A stretch of DNA of 64,000 bases from Paulinella micropora (taxonomy: Eukaryota; Cercozoa; Imbricatea; Euglyphida), in assembly GCA_009731375.1 (NCBI GenBank), contig BJOX01000143.1:743677-807676 (forward strand), given 5' to 3'. Below, in pieces: positions 49,154-61,612 of the stretch. The position numbers and the translations under genes are program-made. Position 1 is the stretch's first letter. Every line of letters starts with the position of its first letter. The notes under the pieces are model-generated. The model did not search any database, was not told the origin of the DNA, and saw only the letters and a program-made list of their open reading frames with translations.

Positions 49154-51060
49154 TATACTAATGTCGATTGTCGATCGCTGCAAGAAGGAAAAAAGATATT
49201 GTTCAGCCCCGCCTTGTGGGATGTACACAAAAGTGCTTATTGAGATAGAGGGAAAAGAAGTTTCGGGAGTGAAAAGTGATGAGGATAGTAGAAACGAGAG
49301 AGAGAGAGAGAGAGAGTGAGAGAGAGAGAGAGAGAGAAGATAGACTAAACAGTCCAAACTAGCTACAAAGAGGCCAGGGCAGGTAAGTTTCTACCGCTTA
49401 TGTATATTAATAGCTAAAGTATTTACTAGTAGTTGTTTAGCCTCACTTAACGCAAACACTTTGGTTAGAGAATACCTGCTAAGCTTACTCGTTGGCACCA
49501 GTGGGCAACCTAAGTATTATTATTAATAGGAGAACTTATTAAATATTATCAATAATAAAGTCACCCGATGAAGTGGCAAGTTGTGTTAGGCATAGTTACA
49601 TACTAAGTATAAATTCATAGCATAACTTTCACAAGCTTTCATAGGCATATGTGTGCAACTTAATAATGGATGATATAGGTGATTAAATAGTATGATTGAT
49701 ATTAATATTGTATTAATCATATTAATATCTTTAAATAGCTGAACTGAGCTTAGACCGGGCCCAAATCCGATTTACCGGTATTATCGGGTATATAATAGCT
49801 AAAACTCAACCTGAAGATCTTATATGCGCCGGGCGATTAGTAGGTGACTAGTAGTACAGCGGTCTGAATATAATGATTTCAGTTTTTTTTTTTTTTTTTT
49901 TTTTTTTCAAGTGCGGGGGCCAGTGAGCCTTTGAGTCAGCAGTTCAACTGAATCATCTAGTTATCATACTTTGATATTAATATCATGACTCTGAGTCATC
50001 TTCATAACAGGGGTTTAGTCACCGGACCGCACGAGTGACCGTGCTCACCCCTCAGCCTAGGTTGCGGCTCAAGATTTACTATGGCATGATCAGTAGTGAT
50101 ATTAATAGTGCTAGGGCGGGTTGATGCTCACTTTTACATCCGAGTTATCATACGGAAGCCGACTGATACAGGAAGAGTATTAATACAATACTATGATTAA
50201 TAGAACTGAGTCACCTGAAGTCAGTTAATTTCACTTCCGGAGTAGGAAGTTGTAAGTAACCGTCAAAAAGAGAAAACATGACGTGTAAAAAAAAAAGAAG
50301 TCACAGTTTAAGGTCAAAAAAGAAGTCCGACAGTTTGTCATGCAGAGATCGTCAGAGACCCCGGCCGATGCAGTTTACCGTCTTTTCTTGTACGCAAACA
50401 CTTTCAACAATACTATATTTGCCACTTGTAGGAATAAGTGGGAAGCGTAAGCCCTTACAGCCAAACCTCAACATGCCTCACAGCCCTCCCACAGCTCTTG
50501 CCCACAGGACAAACACTAACCAGCCTTTAGCAAAGGGGTGAGCATGGTTACTCGTGGTCCATTAAACCCCTGTTATTATTTTTACTGTGGACATTCAAGC
50601 GGCAAACTATCCACCTTTGATCTCATCGTTCTCCATCAATCGAAGTGATACGACAAATCTGAAGCCAGCATTGGAAAGCTTAGGACAAGAGCTTTCCAAC
50701 AATGTGCGCTGCATTTCCGTATCTCAAATATTGATCGAGAAAGATGAGGTCAAAGTTTGAATGTTTTGCCACTTGAATTTCCACAGTAATATTAAATAAA
50801 TATTTTCGAAAGACATCTTGACCGAGGAAAGACGTGCTAGTAGACTAGGCTCTAGCTGAGAGACAATGACGAGTCACCAGTGGAAAAGTATAAACAAAGA
50901 TAGAAAGAACTTTGTCTGTAAATCGAGAACTTGAATACTTACCTACCTACCTACCTACCTACCTACCCGCCTGCCTGCCTACCTATCTACCTCTACCTAC
51001 CACTTACCTATTTACCTATCTACCTGTGTAACACCCTGCCTGTCAAGTCAGAGTAATATT
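49154..51060. other. Intergenic region without recognised gene
   Basis: Mostly ordinary AT-rich sequence with a GA microsatellite (49,293-49,337), a poly-T of 24 nt (49,884-49,907), one copy of the ~65-nt dispersed repeat (50,392-50,452) and a CCTA array (50,940-50,975). Short open frames have no recognisable domain. Confidence 0.6.
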
Positions 51061-51062
51061 TT

Positions 51063-51063
<1 letters not shown>

Positions 51064-51099
<36 letters not shown>

Positions 51100-51111
51100 T
51101 TGTATATTATA

Positions 51112-51152
<41 letters not shown>

Positions 51153-51284
51153 TGCATTATCCACCTGTCCATTCATCTATCCATTTCTGCCTAGTCTCCC
51201 TGTCTGCCTGTACCTACCTGAGAGAGCTGGACACATACATACGGCAAGGATGGTTACTGAGTGTGTGTGTGTGTGTGTGTGTGC

Positions 51285-51349
<65 letters not shown>

Positions 51350-51393
51350 CCGTTGCAGAAGCTACATTGGTCTCTCTCTTCTCTCTCTCTCTC

Positions 51394-51453
<60 letters not shown>

Positions 51454-51465
51454 TCTCCCTCCAAT
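51064..51465. repeat. AT, GT, GA and CT microsatellites
   Basis: AT (51,066-51,150), GT (51,259-51,283), GA (51,286-51,345), CT (51,369-51,460) in succession. Confidence 0.9.
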
Positions 51466-51604
51466 CCATCATCTTCTGCCTCTTTCTTGTACACTGCACC
51501 ATCACCCATTGTTCCAATCGAGTCAACAATTGTGCAATTGCCGTTGTGCAATTGTGCGCAGTGGCTCCACCGGGCCGGCAGACGCTGGGCCGGCCATGTT
51601 AGTT

Positions 51605-51644
<40 letters not shown>

Positions 51645-51657
51645 CCTTGCTTCCTTC

Positions 51658-51888
51658 TCAAGGCAAATCCTCCACCTCCGATTCCTCCAATTCATCTCCT
51701 TCATCGTCATCTTCTTCTTCTGCCTCTGCTTGCTTGTGCTGGGCGTCACCTCGTACTGCGCTGTCCGCCATGGTGCCCACTTGCCCCGCCGGTCCGGCCG
51801 AGGTGGTTGCGGCAACCACATTAGCTTGCTCACTGTCATCTTGCCCAACTTCCTCCTCGTCCTCCTCTTCCTCACTCGTGCCTTCCCC
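51658..51888 (-). CDS. Possible exon of an acidic protein
   Basis: On the minus strand an acceptor-like CAATTGCCATTTGCAG (51,887-51,902) is followed by an open frame of about 75 codons with Glu/Asp-rich ends (SEEEEDEEEVGQDD and EEEDDDEGDELEESEVED) and a normal middle. Flanking sequence is GA/CT microsatellite. No domain is recognised; it may be a host exon or chance. Confidence 0.25.
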   Translation of the reverse strand, partial: GEGTSEEEEDEEEVGQDDSEQANVVAATTSAGPAGQVGTMADSAVRGDAQHKQAEAEEEDDDEGDELEESEVEDLP

Positions 51889-51959
51889 TGCAAATGGCAA
51901 TTGGGCAGCACGACACGAAAAGGACTATGCATATGATATATGTACTAGTAGTAGGAGTA

Positions 51960-51961
51960 AT

Positions 51962-51994
<33 letters not shown>

Positions 51995-52066
51995 AAGGAA
52001 GAAGGAAGAAGAAGAAGAAGAAGAAGAAGAAGAAGAAGAAGAAGAAGAAGAAGAAGAAGAAGAAGA
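51960..52066. repeat. AGT and GAA microsatellites
   Basis: AGT trinucleotides then GAA trinucleotides. Confidence 0.95.
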
Positions 52067-52210
52067 CACGCTACAATACAAAGCCAACAAGACCATGCAA
52101 AAGACGCCCAAAAAACGCGACGCAAGGGCAACAAACAACAGCAAAACAAAAGCAAACCAACAGTAATAACCACAAAAGCAAGAACTAAGAAACAGACCAC
52201 AATCCCAGAG

Positions 52211-52244
52211 CTATCTATCTATCTATCTATCTATCTATCGATAG

Positions 52245-52317
<73 letters not shown>

Positions 52318-52378
52318 CCTATCTATATATCTATCTATCTACCTACCTACCTACCTACCAACCAACCTACCTACCTAC

Positions 52379-52465
<87 letters not shown>

Positions 52466-52587
52466 CCTACCTGCCTACCTACCTACCTATCTACCTACAA
52501 GTGTGCGACAAGCAACAAGAAACAGCCAACAAAAGCATGAACCGATAACCACAGCAGCAACAGCAAGATTATTCTGATAGATAGATC

Positions 52588-52657
<70 letters not shown>

Positions 52658-52714
52658 GTAGGTAGATAGGTAGGTAGGTAGATAGATAGGTAGGTAGATA
52701 GATAGATAGGTAGG

Positions 52715-52787
<73 letters not shown>

Positions 52788-52836
52788 CTGACCTTCAGTT
52801 TCATGGCCTACCACAGCCTCGAAGTGCTGTAACTGT

Positions 52837-52872
<36 letters not shown>

Positions 52873-52977
52873 CTGTAACTGTCAAATGCAAGCAGGTGAT
52901 AGATAGATAGATAGATCGATAGATAGACAGATAGATCGATAGATAGATCGATAGATCGATAGATCGATCGATAGATC

Positions 52978-53036
<59 letters not shown>

Positions 53037-53065
53037 CGATAGATAGATCGATCGATCGATCGATC

Positions 53066-53116
<51 letters not shown>

Positions 53117-53155
53117 CGAATATATCAATCGATCGATCGATAGAACGATAGATAG
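52211..53155. repeat. TATC/CTAC then GATA/GGTA arrays
   Basis: TATC with CTAC blocks (52,211-52,498), about 70 nt of other sequence, then GATA with GGTA blocks (52,578-52,787), then GATA/CGAT (52,838-53,150). The two halves are inverted relative to each other. A small palindrome, TATCTATCGATAGATCTA, marks a switch at about 52,237. Confidence 0.95.
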
Positions 53156-53306
53156 GTCGAATGATCTGAGATCAGTCGTATCTCTGTCTGTCTGTCTGTC
53201 TGTCTGTATGCATGTATGTATGTATGTATGTATGTATGTATGTATGTATGTATTTATGTATGTATTTATGTATGTATGTATGTATGCATGTATGCATGTG
53301 TGTACC

Positions 53307-53428
53307 TCATCTTCATCGTGTGTGTCGTGTGTAGGGGGGGGGGGGGGGGGGAGAGAGATAGATAGATAGATAGATGGATAGATAGATATATAGATATATA
53401 GATAGATGGATAGATNNNNNNNNNNGCT

Positions 53429-53481
<53 letters not shown>

Positions 53482-53530
53482 GACTTTACCTCATCTTCAT
53501 CGTGTATGTCGTGTGAAGGGGGAAAAAGCT

Positions 53531-53562
<32 letters not shown>

Positions 53563-53911
53563 TATAGATAGATATGACTTTACCTCATCTTCATCGTGTG
53601 TGTCGTGTGTAGGAGAGGAAAAAGCTGATAGATAGATAGATAGATAGATAGATGAGATATCGACTAATGTCAGAAAAAAGGAGCTTCTGATTTCGTCAAC
53701 CAAGGAAGTCTGGGTAAAGTATTAACCCGATGCCCAGCTAAGCCGTGATGTTTGCACGGAAGGGACTGATACAGGCGATACCAAAATCTCCCTAGTACCA
53801 GGCGGGGCCAGGGCTCGTTCCATAAGCGCCCCTTGCAGAACGAGCTCCCACCTCCATTACAGAGGGCCCAGTAAGCAGATGGAGTTTCGAGACTGTTCGA
53901 CAGTCTAGTAT

Positions 53912-53957
<46 letters not shown>

Positions 53958-54016
53958 TGACTTTACCTCATCTTCATCGTGTGTGTCATGTAAAGGAGTA
54001 GAAATAGCTGATAGAC

Positions 54017-54061
<45 letters not shown>

Positions 54062-54132
54062 TATAGATAGATAGATAGATATGACTTTACCTCATCTTCA
54101 TCGTGTGTGTCGTGTGAAGGAGTAGAAATAGC
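53307..54132. repeat. ~60-nt repeat interleaved with GATA arrays, 5 copies
   Basis: A unit reading ACCTCATCTTCATCGTGTG-TGTCGTGTGTAGG-...-AAAAAGCTGATAGAT recurs near 53,307, 53,484, 53,580, 53,962 and 54,086, each separated by GATA array. A 10-N gap is at 53,416-53,425. Repeat family C is inserted between copies 3 and 4. Confidence 0.85.
53654..53905. repeat. Dispersed repeat family C, longer copy 2
   Basis: Same sequence as 1,240-1,379 for the first 140 nt, then about 110 nt more (GGCGGGGCCAGGGCTCG...). Preceded and followed by GATA arrays. Function unknown. Confidence 0.8.
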
Positions 54133-54153
54133 CTTTTGGTTAGACGCCACATG

Positions 54154-54646
<493 letters not shown>

Positions 54647-54647
<1 letters not shown>

Positions 54648-55762
54648 ATATCTGAGGCGTACTGATGCAGCTAATGGCATATCCTTAACGGACATAAGCC
54701 TCCAATACCCTTGTTCGAGGTCCTCCACCCCCCCGTGTCAGTCTCTCGCCTGATGATCGGGGCCACCGATGGAGCTCCTGAGGGCAAGACTGCACTAAGC
54801 CGAGGTTATTCCGCAGTCCCAGCAACCTCTTGCAAGACGTCACCGAATGTGCAAGTGCATACACCAAGCGCGGTTGCTAGAGCTGCCTCGAAACCCCACC
54901 CATAACAATCTGGTGTCTGCTGGGTCCTGGGCTATCAACCAGCATATGCGGAGTTTAAGATCTTTTACGCGCGCAACGACCCTCCTCCCCAGCATCTACC
55001 ACCAAAGGGTTATGAGTTGGCGTCACAGTTTAACGCCTTGAGGCCATTGGGCTGGAACTCTGTTTAGCAAGTGTGACTAGGTTTTTTCATCGGGATTTCC
55101 CTCAAATATGTCACAGTCAACACTCCAAGGCAGATTTACTATATCTGAGGCGTACTGATGCAGCTAATGGCATATCCTCCAACGGACATAAGCCTCCAAT
55201 ACCCTTGTTCGAGGTCCTCCACCCCCCCGTGTCAGTCTCTCGCCTGATGATCGGGGCCACCGATGGAGCTCCTGAGGGCAAGACTGCACTAAGCCGAGGT
55301 TATTCCGCAGTCCCAGCAACCTCTTGCAAGACGTCACCGAATGTGCAAGTGCATACACCAAGCGCGGTTGCTAGAGCTGCCTCGAAACCCCACCCATAAC
55401 AATCTGGTGTCTGCTGGGTCCTGGGCTATCAACCAGCATATGCGGAGTTTAAGATCTTTTACGCGCGCAACGACCCTCCTCCCCAGCATCTACCACCAAA
55501 GGGTTATGAGTTGGCGTCACAGTTTAACGCCTTGAGGCCATTGGGCTGGAACTCTGTTTAGCAAGTGTGACTAGGTTTTTTCATCGGGATTTCCCTCAAA
55601 TATGTCACAGTCAACACTCCAAGGCAGATTTACTATATCTGAGGCGTACTGATGCAGCTAATGGCATATCCTCAACGGACATAAGCCTCCAATACCCTTG
55701 TTCGAGGTCCTCCACCCCCCCGTGTCAGTCTCTCGCCTGATGATCGGGGCCACCGATGGAAT
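54647..55762. repeat. 493-nt tandem repeat (family B), 2.25 copies
   Basis: Unit starts at 54,647, repeats at about 55,140 and 55,634, and the third copy is cut at 55,760 where an AAT array begins. The first two copies are near-identical (one extra C in CTCCAACGG of copy 2). A fragment is at 7,077-7,161. An open frame of about 64 codons is conserved in both full copies but matches nothing I know. A sequence near the polymerase III B box (TTGTTCGAGGTCC) is present without a convincing A box. Confidence 0.9.
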
Positions 55763-55775
55763 ATTAATAATAATA

Positions 55776-55840
<65 letters not shown>

Positions 55841-55898
55841 GCGTTTGTTTGGCGGCCGAACTGCCCTGTGTATAACACAGCAACTAGTTGGTAATAGC

Positions 55899-55971
<73 letters not shown>

Positions 55972-55992
55972 GTAATAATAATAGTAATAATA
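55763..55992. repeat. AAT arrays
   Basis: AAT arrays on both sides of the 50-nt dispersed repeat at 55,840-55,893. Confidence 0.95.
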
Positions 55993-56247
55993 GTGCTTCT
56001 CAGTCAATGGCGAATGCATTTCTGCACATGTGCCTCCATCGTCTCACCCGCGAGGGGAGTACGAAGATTTGACGATAGGCTCTACTGACACCCCGCAAGG
56101 CAGCTCCACCCCGCAAGGCAGCTCCAAGCCTTCCAGACAGACCAATACTTTCAAAGAAATATCCTTTGAAAATACTGGCACCGACGGGAATCGAACTGGC
56201 GACAGGTCCCAGATGGTATACCTTAACCCCTGCGCTATCGCGGTGCC
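55993..56247 (-). mobile_element. tRNA-derived SINE, diverged full copy (copy 6)
   Basis: Full-length on the minus strand but more diverged than copies 2 and 5. It contains a short tandem duplication (CACCCCGCAAGGCAGCTC twice, about 56,090-56,127) and an altered middle. Its A box has drifted (TAGCGCAGGGG); the B box is kept. The head starts GGCACCG and ends CGGTGCC, so its two ends are perfectly complementary like a tRNA acceptor stem. Confidence 0.75.
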
Positions 56248-56332
56248 ACTTATAATAGTAATAATAATAATAGTAATAATAGTAATAGTAATAGTAATAG
56301 TAATAATAATAGTAATAATAATAATAACTGGT
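56248..56332. repeat. AAT/AGT array
   Basis: Mixed ATA, ATAGTA repeats between SINE copies 6 and 7. Confidence 0.9.
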
Positions 56333-56404
56333 GGCACCGACGGGAATCGAACTGGCGACAGGGCCCAGATGGTAGAACTTGACCACTGGGCTATCACGGT
56401 GTCC
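56333..56404 (-). mobile_element. tRNA-derived SINE, head only (copy 7)
   Basis: Exactly the tRNA-like head (A box TAGCCCAGTGG, B box core GTTCGATTCC) with no body, flanked on both sides by AAT arrays. It is either a solo tRNA-like insertion or a 5'-only remnant. Confidence 0.7.
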
Positions 56405-56405
56405 A

Positions 56406-56459
<54 letters not shown>

Positions 56460-56532
56460 GACCTTATGATCAGCTTGTGGACCACGTTGCTTTTTTTGCG
56501 CTTGTTGCCTGTATAGATAGATGGATAGATGG

Positions 56533-56568
<36 letters not shown>

Positions 56569-56639
56569 GTATTATATGTATGTATATATATATGTATATG
56601 TATATATATACATGTACATATATATGTATATATATACAT

Positions 56640-56690
<51 letters not shown>

Positions 56691-56702
56691 GATAGATAGA
56701 TG

Positions 56703-56753
<51 letters not shown>

Positions 56754-56754
56754 G

Positions 56755-56793
<39 letters not shown>

Positions 56794-56901
56794 GAGATGG
56801 ATGGGATAGATGAGATAAATAGGTAGATAGATAGATAGATAGATAGATAGATGAGATAGATGAGATAGATGAGAGAGATAGATAGATAGATAAATAGATA
56901 A

Positions 56902-56958
<57 letters not shown>

Positions 56959-57019
56959 AAGATAGATAGATAGATAGATGAGATAGAGAGACAGAGAGAT
57001 AGATGAGACAGATGAGATA

Positions 57020-57061
<42 letters not shown>

Positions 57062-57110
57062 GGATAGATAGATAGATAGATGGATAGATAGATAGATAGA
57101 TTGAAAGAAA
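56405..57110. repeat. AAT, AT, GA and GATA microsatellites
   Basis: AAT (56,405-56,458), AT (56,534-56,640), GA (56,642-56,686), then GATA with GAGAT and GGAT variants to 57,105. Confidence 0.95.
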
Positions 57111-57159
57111 GAAAGAGATATCGAACCGTTTGAACTCTCGTAGCCTTTGCGTGTCGTGT

Positions 57160-57160
57160 C

Positions 57161-57193
<33 letters not shown>

Positions 57194-57348
57194 TTATGTA
57201 TGTATGTATGTATGTATGTATGTACGTACGTATGTATGTATGTATGTATGTATGTATGTATGTACGTATGTACGTATGTATGTATGTATGCGTGTGTGTA
57301 TGTATGTATGTACGTATGTATGTATGTATGTATGTATGTATGTATGTA

Positions 57349-57379
<31 letters not shown>

Positions 57380-57448
57380 ATGTCTGTATGTATGTCTGTT
57401 TGTATGTCTGTATGTATGTCTGTATGTATGTATGTGTGTGCATGTATG

Positions 57449-57482
<34 letters not shown>

Positions 57483-57492
57483 TGTATGTCTG

Positions 57493-57524
<32 letters not shown>

Positions 57525-57580
57525 TGTATGTATGTCTGTATGTGTGTGTATGTATGTATGTATGTATGTATGCATACGCA
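57160..57580. repeat. AT and ATGT microsatellites
   Basis: AT then about 380 nt of ATGT with CGTA, GTGT and CTGT blocks. A-runs and a 10-N gap (57,750-57,759) follow at 57,670-57,760. Confidence 0.95.
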
Positions 57581-57668
57581 TGCGCAGCACTCATCTGAGC
57601 CAGGCTCTTTTCGTGCGCTTTTAGCTTTTACACACACACACACATAGATGTTTTCAAAGAAAATTAAA

Positions 57669-57708
<40 letters not shown>

Positions 57709-57709
57709 A

Positions 57710-57749
<40 letters not shown>

Positions 57750-57913
57750 NNNNNNNNNNTACATACATACATACATACACACATACATGCATATATATTA
57801 TATATATATATATATATATGTATACATACATACATACATACATACAGACCGCGCATTGATGAGCGATCCAATTCTGTCGCTCCAACACCTAAAGCCAATC
57901 AAATAATAGTATT

Positions 57914-58057
57914 TTATGCGGCTAGCCACAAATTTTGACGTGTTTGGCGGGCGAGCCGGGCCGGGCCGGCGAGCCCGCAAAACACGTCAAATTTGGCGCG
58001 CCGCATATGTAGTTTTTATCGGTAACCTGACCACAATTTGTGGAGGTGACCGATAAA
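57914..58057 (+). mobile_element. Double-hairpin repeat, copy 2
   Basis: Inverted copy of 49,033-49,153. Here the GC-rich loop is longer (GAGCCGGGCCGGGCCGGCGAG). The arms are GCGGC...CACAAATTTTGACGTGTTT and AAACACGTCAAATTT...GCCGC, followed by the TTATCGGT...ACCGATAA hairpin. Confidence 0.65.
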
Positions 58058-58181
58058 AAATAGAATAGAATGACTCCAAACGATAGAGATATAAATGTCC
58101 TTTTTGTCTCGTCAGCTTTTTTTTATTGTGTCTTTACGCGCATATGCATGAAGATGTATCTCTTTCTAGCTATCTATCTCC

Positions 58182-58219
<38 letters not shown>

Positions 58220-58608
58220 CNNNNNNNNNNAGCTATTTCCAGCCGTTCTACCTTTTTGCACACGTCCGCTGCATAGACCAAGCCATTGATTCGGAAGAAA
58301 AAATGCCACCACAGGTGGCAAATTTCCAGATTTATCTTTATCTTGATCTTTCTCTTTCTCTTTTTCTTTTATCTTTTATCTTTTATCTTTAATCTTTATC
58401 TTTATCTTTATCTTCATCTCTATCTTTATCTTTATCTCTCTGTGGGTATGTGTGGTCAAGCTACTTCAATGGTCTACTTACTACTACTTTACTTCCAATT
58501 GATTTCGATTTGATTGCGTTCAAGGCCATGTTATTTATTTATTTATTTTTTTGTTGGTTTTCTTTTTTCTTTTTCTTTTTGTTTTCTAATCTTTTCTTNN
58601 NNNNNNNN

Positions 58609-58654
<46 letters not shown>

Positions 58655-58660
58655 AACAAG
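58058..58660. other. Interval with C-run, TCTTTA repeats and gaps
   Basis: Contains a C-run gap (58,221-58,230), a TTATCTTTATCT-type hexamer repeat (58,330-58,440) and a poly-A gap (58,599-58,608). No gene seen. Confidence 0.7.
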
Positions 58661-58665
58661 AATAA

Positions 58666-58673
58666 GAACAACG

Positions 58674-58731
<58 letters not shown>

Positions 58732-58736
58732 GAACA

Positions 58737-58804
<68 letters not shown>

Positions 58805-58850
58805 AACTACAATAACAACAACAACAACAACAACAACAACAACTACAACC

Positions 58851-58890
<40 letters not shown>

Positions 58891-58960
58891 CTAAGGACAA
58901 AGAAGCAAGAACAACAACAACAAATTACTGACGCTCTGCTATGTGTGCGCTAGTCTTTGC

Positions 58961-58993
<33 letters not shown>

Positions 58994-59100
58994 AGTTGTA
59001 GCTGTTGTTGTTGTTGTTGTAGTTGTTGTAGTTGTTGTTGTTGTTGTAGTTGTTGTAGTTGTTGTTGTTGTTGTTGTTGTTCTTGTTGTTCTTGTTCATG

Positions 59101-59104
<4 letters not shown>
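58666..59104. repeat. CAA, CTA then GTT trinucleotide arrays
   Basis: CAA (58,670-58,735), CTA (58,737-58,805), CAA (58,814-58,890), then GTT (58,960-59,098). The GTT half is the complement of the CAA half. Confidence 0.95.
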
Positions 59105-59142
<38 letters not shown>

Positions 59143-59190
59143 AAAGAATAACAGATTACCGACGCTCTGCTGTGTGTTCGCTAGTCTTTG

Positions 59191-59230
<40 letters not shown>

Positions 59231-59311
59231 AATAACAAGTTACCTTGCTGAATAGCAGGGAGTAGTTTCTGTCCAACAATAAAATCAATCAATCAATCTA
59301 TCAATCTATCA

Positions 59312-59374
<63 letters not shown>

Positions 59375-59396
59375 GATCTATCTATCTATCTATCTT

Positions 59397-59454
<58 letters not shown>

Positions 59455-59555
59455 GGGCCTAGTGCCCATTCCCAGCCCGCTACCCAGTCGCTGATTGGCG
59501 GCGGGGTGGAATGGATGCCTGTGTCTTCGGATATGCAGAGCTGATAGACCAAACA

Positions 59556-59621
<66 letters not shown>

Positions 59622-59650
59622 CCTACCTACCTACCTACCTACCTATCTAC

Positions 59651-59746
<96 letters not shown>

Positions 59747-59932
59747 TTCATTCATTCATTCATCTTTATACAGTACCAACGCTCTGCTGTGTGTGCGCTA
59801 GTCTTTGCTATATATATATATATATACGTATATATATATATATATATATTAAGAATAACAAATTACCAACGCTCTGCTGTGTTTGCGCTAGTCTTTGCTG
59901 AATAGCGGGGAGAAGCTTCTACCAACATTCAT

Positions 59933-59975
<43 letters not shown>

Positions 59976-60019
59976 TCTTTGCTGAATAGCGGGGAGAAGT
60001 TTCTGTCAAGATTCATTAT

Positions 60020-60087
<68 letters not shown>

Positions 60088-60150
60088 GTAGATAGATAGA
60101 TAGATAGGTGCGGAGTAGTTTCTGCCAGATAAAATTCATTATGAAGATGA
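58926..60150. repeat. ~85-nt repeat unit broken by different microsatellites
   Basis: A unit containing GACGCTCTGCTGTGTG-GCGCTAGTCTTTGCT and continuing GAATAGCGGGGAGAAG-TTTCTG-TTCATT occurs complete or in part near 58,926, 59,153, 59,228, 59,774, 59,863, 59,975 and 60,113. After CTTTGCT there is GTT in one copy, AT in two and the rest of the unit in others. After the TTCATTA end there is GATA. TATC arrays (59,297-59,455 and 59,555-59,750) fill the spaces. Confidence 0.8.
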
Positions 60151-60169
60151 ATGAAACGAATGAAACGAA

Positions 60170-60173
60170 TGAA

Positions 60174-60215
<42 letters not shown>

Positions 60216-60268
60216 GGATGGATGGATGGATGGATGGATGGATAGATAGATGGATGGATGGATGGATG

Positions 60269-60316
<48 letters not shown>

Positions 60317-60332
60317 TGAAACGAATGAAATG

Positions 60333-60370
<38 letters not shown>

Positions 60371-60376
60371 CAGATG
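60170..60376. repeat. GATA/GGAT microsatellite
   Basis: GATA with GGAT blocks. About 260 nt of ordinary sequence without a recognised gene follow, then a 200-N gap (60,635-60,834). Confidence 0.95.
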
Positions 60377-60834
60377 AGATGTCGCAAACGAATGTAGTCC
60401 TTGCAAAGGAACGCAGTTTCACATCAAACAATAATTTGTGTACTGTGCATGTGTCCGGGATGGGAATCACGCGTAGACTGTGTTCTGGAAAAAGAAGAGG
60501 AGGAAGGACGTTGAAGAAAAAGGCAATCTAGGAATGGAGAGTGGGAGGATAAGGAAGAAGAGAAAGAAAAGGAAGCCGTTAGTCCAAGTGTTTTGAGCAC
60601 CGTAAGCTTGCGCAAGCTACAATGATGACATTGTNNNNNNNNNNNNNNNNNNNNNNNNNNNNNNNNNNNNNNNNNNNNNNNNNNNNNNNNNNNNNNNNNN
60701 NNNNNNNNNNNNNNNNNNNNNNNNNNNNNNNNNNNNNNNNNNNNNNNNNNNNNNNNNNNNNNNNNNNNNNNNNNNNNNNNNNNNNNNNNNNNNNNNNNNN
60801 NNNNNNNNNNNNNNNNNNNNNNNNNNNNNNNNNN

Positions 60835-61415
60835 AGCCATGGGCATGCGTCATGTCACTGCTATCTACTCTCATGGTCACCCATGGTCACCCATGGTCAC
60901 TTAGCCATTCGTGATGTAGCTGGTACCTACTGAGCCATGGACATGCGTCATGTCACTGCTATCTACTCTCATGGTCACCCATGGTCACCCATGGTCACTT
61001 AGCCATTCGTTATGTAGCTGGTACCTACTCAATGGGTAGCCATGGATATGCGTCATGTCACTGCTATCTACTCTCATGGTCACCCATGGTCACCCATGGT
61101 CACTTAGCCATTCGTTATGTAGCTGGTACCGACTTATTGGTAGCCATGGACATGCGTCATGTCACTGCTATCTACTCTCATGGTCACCCATGGTCACCTA
61201 TGGTCACTTAGCCATTCGTTATGTAGCTGGTACCTACTCAATGGGTAGCCACTCTCATGGTCACCCATGGTCACCCATGGTCACTTAACCATTCGTCATG
61301 TAGCTGGTACCTACTCATTGGTAGCCATGGATATGCGTCATGTCACTGCTATCTACTCTCATGGTAACCCATGGTCACCCATGGTCACTTAGCCATTCCT
61401 GATGTAGCTGATGCT
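60835..61415. repeat. ~105-nt minisatellite with CCATGGTCA words
   Basis: Units start at AGCCATGG near 60,835, 60,933, 61,038, 61,142, 61,247 (truncated) and 61,323. Each holds ATGCGTCATGTCACTGC, two or three tandem CACCCATGGT words and TTAGCCATTCGTTATGTAGC. The array probably extends into the N gap on its left. Confidence 0.9.
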
Positions 61416-61612
61416 TACTGTACCTCATCGGAATAAATCATGGTTTGTGTGAACCAGGAGGAGTTGGGAGCTCATATTGACAGGGTGGCTAGCCCCAGAC
61501 TCGATGTTGATGCTGATATAGTTTTTTTTGAAATTCACGCAAATATTTGCGTTAGGGGAGTTTCCTGAATGCCAAAATTCCTTGTTTTTTTTTGGGTATT
61601 TTCTACACCTAC

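Noticed and set aside
53307-54132. CRISPR-like array of 60-nt units
   Set aside because: Spacers are all GATA microsatellite rather than unique sequence.
54647-55762. CRISPR-like array
   Set aside because: The units are 493 nt and contiguous, with no alternating repeats and spacers, and the genome is eukaryotic.
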